A DNA stretch of 64,000 nucleotides from Cyprinodon diabolis (taxonomy: Eukaryota; Chordata; Actinopteri; Cyprinodontiformes; Cyprinodontidae), in NCBI GenBank assembly GCA_030533445.1, contig CM060062.1:5932456-5996455 (forward strand), written 5' to 3'. This document shows, piece after piece, positions 58,901 to 64,000 of the stretch. The position numbers were made by a program, and so were the translations under genes. The notes beneath the pieces were generated by a model. That model had not been told where the DNA came from. It worked only from the letters and a program-made list of their open reading frames with translations, and did not search any database. Position 1 is the stretch's first letter. Each line of letters opens with the position of its first letter.

Positions 58901-61251
58901 GGATAGAATATGCCCACAACTCCCTCAAGTCTGCTTCCACCGGTCAATCACCATTTCAGGTCAGTCTTGGATATCAACCTCCCTTTTTTCCAGCAGACGA
59001 GAGAGAGATTTCGGTTCTATCAGTCAATCATCACATCCGCTGCTGTCGTCGAGTCTGGAGGGACACAATCGCATCTTTGAATCAGTCTTCGGTGACCACC
59101 AAGCGATTTGCTGACTCCAGGAGACGTCCTGCCCCAGAGTACGCCATTGGCCAGGAGGTATGGCTTTCCACTCGGGACATCCCCCTCAAGGGAATGTCCC
59201 GTAAGTTGTCCCCGAGATTCATAGGTCCGTACAAAGTTGCCCAGGTCATCAATCCTTACGCCGTACGCCTGCATCTCCCTCCGAGTCTCCGCATACACCC
59301 AATGTTCCATGTCTCCCATATTAAACCTGTTATCACCAGTTCTTTGTGCCCTCCATCCGACTCCCCTCCACCCACCCTGGAAGTCGATGGACATCCTGCC
59401 TTCACCGTGCGCCGGATCGTGGACTCCCGTCTGCGAGGTCGCGGATGGCAGTACCTCGTCGACTGGGAAGGCTACGGTCCGGAGGATCGCCAATGGGTTC
59501 CTGGCTCTTACATCCTCGATCCGTCCTTGATTGAGGATTATGAGCGCTCCCTCCCGTCGACATCTTCTGGACCGCCAAGAGGCGATCGTTGAGAGGGGGG
59601 TACTGTTGGGATCTGGAGCTGTACCACCTTCCTCCAGCAGAGTGCGCCGTGGGTCCTCCTGAGCTGAGCCTCCAACACACCTGTGGCACATCTCATCATC
59701 AGAGGATCCACTCCTATATAAGCTGACTTCAGACCTTGCCTCAACGCCGCAGTGTTGATCTAGTTTGGTTAGCACCCTGAGCCTAGTAAACCTGAGAATC
59801 TTTGCTATCTCTCTAGAGATAAGATTCTAAATCTTCCTTGTTTTTGCCTCACAGGAATCCTGTCTCTTCGTGAAGCTCTGGATGAGCTTAACCTGTCTAG
59901 CCTGCCCTCGTGAGCCAAAACTGAAGACCCTCCTCTGGAATCTATTGCTGCTCTTGGCAAAGAGCTGGAAACCCAAATCAAGGTCTGCCCTCAAAGTCAG
60001 AAGTAAGACGCTGAAGCAGTTATTGGACTCTGCTGAACAATCAGTCTCTGGATCCCACAGTAACCTCTCTCAAAGAGAAAACCGGACTCCTTCAAGGTAT
60101 ACTTCTGCAAACTCTAAGTCACTTAACTCATCAGTACCTGAACTAACTGAACTGTCATCCCTGCAGACTCCAGTGAACCTGTCCCCAGACCAGAACCAGT
60201 TCCTGTTGCATTATTCATATGATTGTACTTTAATAAACCTTGTTAAACTTTTCATCAGCCTCCATTGTGTTCTGCATATTGGGCTTCTCTTTGAGTACCA
60301 ATCATGACACTGTCCATTTCTCCATTTAGACCAAAGTTGAGGTCACCCCCACTAATTAGAGAACAATCCCCGTGCTTTGAAAGTGCATGAAAAACTTTGT
60401 GGAAGAATGAGGGGTCGTCAACATTTGGACCATATATGCTGACAATACACAACTTTTGGTTATAAATAGATATTTTAATTATGATGAATCTGCCTTCAGG
60501 GTCTATAATTTGTCTAATAAAGTAAAACTGAGGTTTTTGTGGATTAAAATTGCTACTCCTCTCTGTCTAGAGTTATAGCAGGCTGCAAACACATCAGGGA
60601 ACTCAGGGGAGTTAAGATCACTTATAGATGCCGCTGATTTATGGGTTTCTTGCAATAAGACAACATCTGCATTTATTTTTTTAAGCTGGTTAAAAATCTT
60701 AAGCTGTTTCTCTCTGGTGCCAGCTCCATGCACATTCCATGTCACAAACCTTACATTCACCATAGGTGTGAGTGAGAAGATGAAAAGTACATGCCTCTGA
60801 ATAAATAGTTATACCTAGACCCAGGTAGCATAAAACCGTGTGCTTGTGTGGACCACAGGGAAGAAGCAGACGAATAAGGAAAAGGAAGACAGAAAATTAA
60901 AAGAGTGCAATGAGTAAGAAAAGGTGAAAGAAAAAGAACCCCAGCCCATGCATTCTGTACCCAGCTGTAACTAGCATTCATTCCGTGCAAACGTGCTCTA
61001 GAGCTGTGCATATATTTCATTTATCACCGTGAAATGTTCTATACACTTTAATCAGGTGTCACATGCTTTTAAACCCGCCTGTTGTGCATCTAATAAAGCC
61101 AAGGAGTGGCTATTTCTTACATTTTGAGTTGAAAAAGCTTCCTGGATGGGAAGCAAAACATCTTCAAACTTGGAAGCAAAGATCTTTTTTTTTTACTTCT
61201 TTGAGAACATATAATGGTAGGGCCAAATGAGGCTGTTGTAGGTTTCTGAAA

Positions 61252-61336
<85 letters not shown>

Positions 61337-62075
61337 TTAATTATATTATATCAGAGATATATCAGACATCTGTGTGTTTCCTGGACGGGACCGCCTTTTA
61401 CAGCTGCTTTTTGTATCTATGAATATATTAAAAGTCACCCTGAAAAATGTCTTGTTATGCAGACATCTGCTCTTTATATTTGGTTTCAGCTGGATATCCT
61501 CTTAGTGTTGGAGAAAATTAAATGTTTTTTTTTTTTTTTTTATTTCTCATCTGCTGAATTTTTCTTTAAAAATTTCAGACAATTCTTCTAATTTTTTGTT
61601 AGTTAAATACTTTGAATGCATTATAAATACATCTAACAGTATGCTTAAAGGAAGCCTGTCAAATAATCTGTTCCTTTTGCCATCCAACAGGAAAAATAAC
61701 CCCAGATTGAAGTGAATGTGATTCGTTTCTCTACGGGGTTCCTTAGAGAGTCTCTAGGAGAATAGAGACTACTTTTCCTGCGGTCAATTTTTAACAGAAA
61801 TCCTCACAATCACTATATACAGCAAACTCACAGTAGTGTGGTAATATGGATTTGCTTAAATCTCTGTTGTTCTCCCCTGCAGTACATCCACTCTGCTGGG
61901 ATAATACATCGGGTTGGTATATCAGCCTTATTGTCTCACCTAAGAATAAATCAAGTTGATTTTAAACATATTGCTTTCATGTTACTATCAGCAAATAGGC
62001 AAATAATGTTGTTCCTGTTCTTTCTAGGATCTCAAGCCGAGCAATCTTGCTGTGGGTGAGAACTGCGAATTAAAG
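46685..62075 (+). CDS. mapk13: p38-type MAP kinase, copy 2 (exons 1-6; the rest lies beyond the window)
   Basis: Same gene as copy 1, seen from its start. Coding exons are 46685-46818, 49172-49301, 50479-50537, 50780-50891, 61883-61912 and 62028-62075 (134, 130, 59, 112, 30 and 48 nt). All have GT donors and AG acceptors, and they join in frame (264 nt after exon 2, 435 nt after exon 4). The ATG follows GGCGCC, a good Kozak context. The glycine loop GSGAYGTV is at residues 37-44, the ATP lysine is K59 in VAIKK, and the helix-C glutamate is E77. The gatekeeper is Met112 in YMVMPY, as in p38 gamma/delta; p38 alpha/beta have Thr. HRD spans the exon 5/6 join. Exons 5 and 6 are identical in sequence to those of copy 1. 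Intron 4 is 10,991 bp and holds a nested LINE plus a complete LTR element. Confidence 0.88.
46893..46948. repeat. (CT)n microsatellite in intron 1
   Basis: About 27 CT units, one interruption by CC, some 75 bp downstream of the exon 1 donor of p38 copy 2. Confidence 0.95.
47749..48131. mobile_element. hAT MITE, first of a pair (intron 1 of p38 copy 2)
   Basis: TAGGGTTGCACCGATACC to GGCACAACACTA with the 8-bp target duplication CTAATTAA (47741-47748, 48132-48139). 383 bp, rich in GGTATCGG words, non-coding. Confidence 0.88.
48566..48900. mobile_element. hAT MITE, second of a pair (intron 1 of p38 copy 2)
   Basis: TAGTGTTGCACCGATACC to GGCGCAACACTA with its own target duplication CTGGTTAT (48558-48565, 48901-48908). 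335 bp. Same family and orientation as the copy 430 bp upstream, but an independent insertion. Confidence 0.9.
49172..49301 (+). CDS. mapk13: p38 copy 2, coding exon 2
   Basis: Starts after TTGTCTAG and ends at donor GTGAGG. Carries VAIKK (ATP lysine), the typical p38 stretch RPFQS, and the helix-C segment [11 protein letters not shown]. It ends with QNDN where most p38 kinases have HEN. Confidence 0.9.
49840..49995. repeat. Dispersed repeat fragment in intron 2
   Basis: Shares TGGATGGGAAGMGAAACATC and GTCCAGTAGATTGTTTTTAA words with the copies near 10,300 and 21,530. Confidence 0.5.
50479..50537 (+). CDS. mapk13: p38 copy 2, coding exon 3
   Basis: 59 nt after acceptor AAAG, with donor GTGAGT. 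Encodes [10 protein letters not shown] and the beginning of the hinge; the final Phe codon is split with exon 4. Confidence 0.9.
50780..50891 (+). CDS. mapk13: p38 copy 2, coding exon 4
   Basis: 112 nt between TTTTTAG and GTGAGT. Encodes the hinge YMVMPY with the Met gatekeeper, then KDLGHIMK and [10 protein letters not shown], leading up to the catalytic loop. Confidence 0.9.
51239..52033 (-). pseudogene. Tx1 LINE ORF2 C-terminal region (copy 2)
   Basis: 264 codons with [19 protein letters not shown], a C-x2-C...H-x4-C zinc-knuckle-like motif common at the end of Tx1/L1-like ORF2 proteins in fish. Ends just before the G-rich 3' UTR. Confidence 0.78.
52181..53587 (-). pseudogene. Tx1 LINE reverse transcriptase (copy 2), long open frame
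   Basis: 468 codons with no stop, from [11 protein letters not shown] (RT motif 0/1 region) through [22 protein letters not shown] (motif A Asp), [12 protein letters not shown] (motif B) and YADDVLLYL (motif C) to the thumb region. This shows the frame that the L2 insertion destroyed in copy 1. Frameshifts on either side separate it from the endonuclease and the C-terminal region, so ORF2 is not complete. Confidence 0.87.
53600..54516 (-). pseudogene. Tx1 LINE endonuclease end and linker (copy 2)
   Basis: Same content as 7,820-8,756: [16 protein letters not shown], coiled-coil linker. It starts at the chromovirus target site (CTGTC at 54,512-54,516) and loses frame near 53,830 in a run of T. 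Confidence 0.77.
54628..54669 (+). promoter_or_regulatory. Chromovirus TATA box and self-primer sequence
   Basis: TATATAA lies 31 bp upstream of GCCGCAGTGTT (54,659-54,669). If transcription starts at 54,659, these eleven bases are the RNA 5' end and are fully complementary to the primer site at 55,224-55,234. Confidence 0.75.
54795..55220 (+). CDS. LTR-encoded upstream ORF of the chromovirus
   Basis: The first ATG after the proposed RNA start opens a 141-codon frame that lies wholly in the LTR. It ends with TGA at 55,218-55,220, overlapping the gag ATG (55,217-55,219) as ATGA. The frame is also open in the solo LTR (to 9,465) and the 3' LTR (to 60,307). No recognised domain; Leu-rich near the start and Ser-rich in the middle. 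Of the differences between the two LTRs inside the frame, about six change the residue and one does not, so there is no sign of purifying selection. It may be chance. Confidence 0.35.
   Translation: MSLTCLACPREPNLKTLLWIPLLLLAKSWKLKSRSALKVRSKTLKQLLDSAEQSVSGSHSNLSQRENRTPSRYTSANSKSLNSSVPKLTELSSLQTPVNLSPDQNQFLLHYSYDCTLINLVKLFISLRCVLHIGLLFEYQS
55217..56278 (+). CDS. Chromovirus gag
   Basis: Intact 353-codon frame starting at the ATG formed by the last six bases of the LTR. Residues about 15-50 form a Gln/Leu-rich coiled coil. A Pro-rich linker follows, and then a capsid-like domain (about 90-260) with [18 protein letters not shown] and [13 protein letters not shown], typical of Ty3/Gag-derived proteins such as the PEG10/RTL/SIRH family. 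The end has one CCHC knuckle, [14 protein letters not shown], for RNA binding. Gag builds the intracellular particle in which reverse transcription takes place. Confidence 0.9.
   Translation: MTEHCGQTQSPADHLLQRIEEQDAQIQGQAQTLRELHAMVNYQNQILQNYASSMGSANAASTTRQVPDPLPPPSSPEVTTSPEFRPSLPENFSGNLKECKGFLFQCRLILENSPGSFPTDKKKITFILSQLTGRALEWAQARFASKDCFICTFSEFVSEFSMVFNQDSDQTIDSRALLNLRQGKSSVADFSINFRVKAAASGWNQCALKSAYFQALNEDIKDELATLDEPASLEDLIRLTIRLDNRLRARNSSKLKSQGFSVSAPACNNASVFSGSKEPVSKPRPKTQSLSIPVQVSHSVETEAEPMQVGHTRLTPEERLRRFRGKMCIYCGETGHFIASCPAKSKAGAHQGI
55224..55234 (+). promoter_or_regulatory. Self-priming primer-binding site
   Basis: AACACTGCGGC, one base inside the 5' LTR, the exact reverse complement of GCCGCAGTGTT in the LTR. 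There is no TGG start and thus no tRNA-type site. Self-priming is established for Tf1 and sushi elements. The site lies within codons 3-6 of gag. Confidence 0.8.
56236..58146 (+). CDS. Chromovirus pol, protease-RT-RNase H part
   Basis: Open for 636 codons, overlapping the gag end by 43 bases in the -1 frame, so it probably needs -1 frameshifting. The protease has [12 protein letters not shown] (active-site DSG). The RT has [12 protein letters not shown] (motif A Asp), [13 protein letters not shown], and YIDDILIYS (motif C). The RNase H has [15 protein letters not shown] and [11 protein letters not shown]. It ends prematurely after [11 protein letters not shown] through a small indel near 58,115, before the integrase. 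The RT/RNase H part has no stop codon. Confidence 0.88.
   Translation: MPCKIKSRGPSGDLRSLTGHLKIEKSPHLMLPATLFFSDQNLTLSAFIDSGCERNLIDSNLVHQLQIETVPLTKPLSVSAIDGKRLHQVTHQTQPLELLISGNHRETLTFFVLPSTCSPLVLGFEWLERHNPHINWAERHIESWSTSCHETCLHSAAPAVRSPRGRGEMDAPDLTSVPSEYHDLAPVFSKVSATSLPPHRPYDCAIELLPGAPLPSSRLYNISKPERETMEKYINESLTAGIIRPSSSPLGAGFFFVGKKDGSLRPCIDYRCLNQITVKNKYPLPLLASAFEPVQRATVFTKLDLRNAYHLLRIREGDEWKTAFKTPLGQFEYLVMPFGLTNAPACFQALVNDVLRDFLNIFVFVYIDDILIYSKNLSEHKKHVRLVLQRLLENKLFVKAEKCEFHQPSVSFLGFVLKGGQVKPSEDKIKAVLDWPIPENRKQLQRFLGFANFYRRFIRNYSQTALPLTTLTSVKKTFQWTPEAQGAFDKLKTLFSRAPVLIQPNPAKQFILEVDASDSGIGAVLSQKLDSDQKIHPCAFFSRRLSPAEQNYDVGDRELLAIKLALEEWRHWLEGAEHPVLVWTDHKNLAYIQSAKQANPHQSRWSLFFSRFNLIISYRPGSKNVKPVSSVSSVLC
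58147..59592 (+). pseudogene. Chromovirus integrase and chromodomain, broken
   Basis: The integrase zinc finger with [10 protein letters not shown] and the core with [10 protein letters not shown] (first Asp) are in one frame up to 58,615. A TGA stop lies at about 58,359 and a one-base loss near 58,603. The frame 58,663-59,592 then carries LSDRGPQF (second Asp) and GQTERMNQQ (Glu). A C-terminal domain follows and a chromodomain ([27 protein letters not shown]) ends at SGPPRGDR. All parts are present but cannot be made as one protein. Confidence 0.87.
59604..60309 (+). repeat. 3' LTR of the chromovirus
   Basis: Same 706-bp LTR, ten differences from the 5' LTR. Follows the purine tract GAGAGGGGGGTAC. 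Confidence 0.93.
60315..60763 (-). pseudogene. Tx1 LINE endonuclease N-terminal part (copy 2)
   Basis: [23 protein letters not shown] and GGDLNFGL, as in copy 1. This is the other side of the chromovirus insertion; the endonuclease domain is split by 5.8 kb of inserted DNA. Confidence 0.77.
61252..61334. repeat. (ATT)n microsatellite, copy 2
   Basis: About 27 ATT units; counterpart of 10,416-10,492. Confidence 0.95.
61883..61912 (+). CDS. mapk13: p38 copy 2, coding exon 5
   Basis: 30-nt micro-exon encoding [10 protein letters not shown], the first part of the catalytic loop. Acceptor CCCTGCAG, donor GTTGGT. Identical to the copy 1 exon at 11042-11071. Confidence 0.92.
62028..62075 (+). CDS. 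mapk13: p38 copy 2, coding exon 6
   Basis: 48-nt exon encoding DLKPSNLAV through ENCELK. It supplies the catalytic Asp of HRD. Acceptor TTCTAG, donor GTAGGT. Identical to 11187-11234. Confidence 0.92.
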
Positions 62076-62523
62076 GTAGGTTCTAAAAAGCATACAGAGG
62101 TTTGACAGACAAATTACACTGCTTGAAGATGTTCATACTTTCTCACATTATAACCATGAATGCACATGCATTTAATTGGGGTTCAATGAAAACATTTTCT
62201 TGCATTTAATTGTATGTCAATGTGATAGACTACACATAAAGAATTACAAGATTAATGGAAAGAAGTACGGTTGGAAAGACTAAGATGCCACTGCAAACTT
62301 TCTAAACAAGCAGCTATGATAGAAAGGAGCCAAGAAGCCCTTGGAGACTCTGAGATACTAGCAGAGAGCTTCAATCACACCACAATATGGTCTTTATAAC
62401 AAAGGGAGACGTGGGAAGAAGTTACTTTACTTATGGAGTACGACCTTCAACATGCAGTCAGTGTTGTGTCTTTACTTCAACATATTATATTAAAAATAAA
62501 TCATCCAAGTCAGAGGTAAAATG

Positions 62524-64000
62524 TAGTGATGCACGATATTAAAAATTTCAACCGATACCGATAACCGATAATTTCCTGCTTCTCAGGGCCGATACCGATA
62601 TGTTAAAATTTAATTTAATTTTCTTATTAACACAACATTAACATAATATATTGATATAATCTACTTTGTGCAGTATAGATAACTGATGAATTAGCTGATT
62701 TGACCTATCTACAACAAAAAACAACAACTTTGTGACACTGCAATTGTTTATTTCTTTTCATTTCACCAAAAAATAAGGTAATCTGCTATAAAACATGTAG
62801 CAAGACACAGATATGCATCAAACATGCATCTTAATTTAACAAAAAAGTGCATCTCTTATGGAGATTTGTAATAAAGTAAAGTGCATTCTGAAAACCATTA
62901 ATGCTTGACTGCATTAAAACAAAACTCAGTCATTTAGATAAAAAAAAATGCTTACAACTTCAACTTAAAAGTTAAATGATTTCCTCTTCTCAACATGTCC
63001 TTTACTAACTACTGCCCAATCTTGTCACTGTTTCATGTCATTACATGTGGTCATATGCCATCATAAAACTTATAGCAAAAGTTCTAACAACAATAAGCAT
63101 AAAATGTGCCTTTTAATTTTAACAAAACGTACATCCCTTAGGGACGTAAATATTTAAGTGTATTTCAAAAATAAAATGCTTAAATTATTCAAAACTTCAA
63201 CTTCAAAGATTTTCCTCTTCTCAACATTTCCTATCCTAACCTCCCGCCAAACTTGTCACTGTCACATTATCTGCATTATATTTTCTATATTCTGGGGGAG
63301 GGCACCAGTGGGAGATTTTTCTTAACAAAGAGAAGCATCTCTGCTTTCTCACATCCAAGTCGGTTTCGTTTCTCATCAATAACATTTGCAGCAGCAGAAA
63401 ATAAACGTTCACTGTCCACACTTGTACAAGGAGAGGACAGATACTTCTGTGCGAGGAGGGCAAGTTGTGGGAACCGGATTTTGTTGCTTCTCCAGTAGTC
63501 CAAGGGGCTCTCGGATCGAGGAATTGTGGGCTCTGAGAGATAGCCTTGAATCTAAGGTAAGAGAAGAATAACAAAGAACAAAAACAAAATTATATTTAAT
63601 GTTATACATAGCATATTTAACATAATATAACATTTTTTTTTTATCAGATAGCCCAAAGCTTTATATAAACAACAACTCAATTACCTGCTGATCAGCTTGG
63701 CTGTGGTTCAGCTCGTTTGTGGCATTTTCGTGAAGGATTTCTTCATACATTTTCTGCAGGGAAGCATTGTTGTTGTTGTCATCTGTCCTGGTTCTCTTCT
63801 CATGTGGCTCTTCCTCTGGCTCATTTTGTCTGTGATCTCACTTTGGCCGTTAAGACTTCCATTGCTTCCTTCTTTGTTGCTTGGTCAAAAAAGCAGTCTT
63901 AAACGCCTGAAATATCATTGCTGCAGTATGTGATCCGGGGCACTCCTGAGCATGCAGCATGGCTTGTTGCAAATTAAGTCCTCGTCTAGCCACTGTGCTG
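62524..64000 (-). mobile_element. hAT transposon in intron 6 of p38 copy 2, cut by the window end
   Basis: Starts TAGTGATGCACGATAT after GTAAAATG (62,516-62,523). Same insertion as 11,691-13,968. The C-terminal transposase remnant lies at 63,236-63,574 ([14 protein letters not shown]). The other end is outside the window. Confidence 0.9.
63236..63574 (-). pseudogene. hAT transposase C-terminal fragment (copy 2)
   Basis: Counterpart of 12,397-12,735, with the dimerisation signature ([28 protein letters not shown]). A few residue changes relative to copy 1. Confidence 0.83.

Larger units (their letters stand above)
54517..60309 (+). mobile_element. Complete chromodomain Ty3 element, self-primed (sushi/Tf1 type)
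   Basis: 5,793 bp with two 706-bp LTRs (54,517-55,222; 59,604-60,309) and target duplication CTGTC (54,512-54,516; 60,310-60,314). Order is gag, protease, RT, RNase H, integrase, chromodomain. The primer site pairs with the element's own RNA 5' end. A purine tract (GAGAGGGGGG) precedes the 3' LTR. The LTRs differ at 10 of 706 positions by eye. The integrase half carries frame breaks, so the copy is inactive. Confidence 0.93.
50970..61020 (-). mobile_element. L1/Tx1-clade LINE in intron 4 of p38 copy 2, interrupted by a chromovirus
   Basis: The same insertion as in copy 1, with its 3' UTR visible: a very G-rich (minus-strand) stretch at 50,975-51,235. Coding blocks are 60,255-60,763, 53,600-54,516, 52,181-53,587 and 51,239-52,033. 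ATTTCATT occurs at both candidate edges (50,938-50,945 and 61,014-61,021) and might be the target duplication, but this is uncertain. No ORF1. Confidence 0.83.

Noticed and set aside
56236..59592. An endogenous retrovirus with an envelope gene
   Set aside because: The element ends with a chromodomain right before the purine tract and 3' LTR. There is no envelope frame, so it is a Ty3-type retrotransposon.
59020..59775. 251-codon minus-strand frame over the chromovirus integrase end and 3' LTR
   Set aside because: Antisense to the chromodomain; part of it is LTR. No recognisable domain.
1..64000. A new bacterial-style defence or biosynthetic system
   Set aside because: The window is vertebrate DNA with spliced kinase exons and eukaryotic transposons; nothing resembles an operon.

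Overview
The window is nuclear DNA of a vertebrate, almost certainly a teleost fish. It contains GT-AG spliced exons of a p38-type MAP kinase. The rest is dominated by transposon families typical of fish: an L1/Tx1-clade LINE, an L2 (Maui-type) LINE with an esterase ORF1, a self-primed chromodomain Ty3 element, a Gmr1-like Ty3 element, hAT transposons and MITEs. The species cannot be fixed from sequence alone.

The backbone is a tandem duplication of one p38 gene (p38 gamma/delta type, probably mapk13), with both copies on the + strand. Exons 5-12 of the upstream copy lie at 11,042-21,796. Exons 1-4 of the downstream copy lie at 46,685-50,891 and its exons 5-6 at 61,883-62,075. Exons 1-4 of the first copy lie before the window and exons 7-12 of the second lie after it. 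The stretch from base 1 to about 13,160 is about 99% identical by eye to 51,271-64,000, apart from two large differences. The repeat period is about 51 kb.

Region by region: 1-10,200 is intron 4 of copy 1. It holds a minus-strand Tx1 LINE, broken by an L2 LINE (2,174-7,678) that itself carries a hAT element (6,521-7,512), and by a solo LTR (8,762-9,467). From 11,042 to 21,796 are the kinase exons, with hAT elements at 11,691-13,968 and 19,090-21,196 and a TTAA-flanked element at 14,717-16,142. A likely 3' UTR runs to about 23,410. A minus-strand Gmr1-like element lies at 25,136-31,046, and a chromovirus 3' fragment at about 32,300-33,683. A 33-bp minisatellite with a roughly 2.8-kb higher-order period fills 33,684-42,572. 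From 42,600 to 46,070 are relics (transposase piece, L2 tails, TTAA MITE). Copy 2 of the kinase starts at 46,685. Its intron 1 carries two related hAT MITEs, and its intron 4 carries the same Tx1 LINE, here with the complete chromovirus (54,517-60,309) where copy 1 has the solo LTR.

The two intron-4 copies record a history: Tx1 insertion, chromovirus insertion, gene duplication, then LTR-LTR recombination plus an L2 insertion (and a hAT inside it) in copy 1 only. Copy 1 also shows a lost splice acceptor at exon 10 and an E-to-D change in the kinase APE motif. I saw no operon, CRISPR array or evidence of a new defence or biosynthetic system. The most unusual items are the chromovirus leader (11-nt self-primer, LTR-encoded upstream ORF overlapping the gag start as ATGA, primer site inside gag), the paired solo/full LTR alleles, the exon-10 acceptor change and the large minisatellite. 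The main caveat is that an assembly that placed two haplotypes in tandem would look similar.
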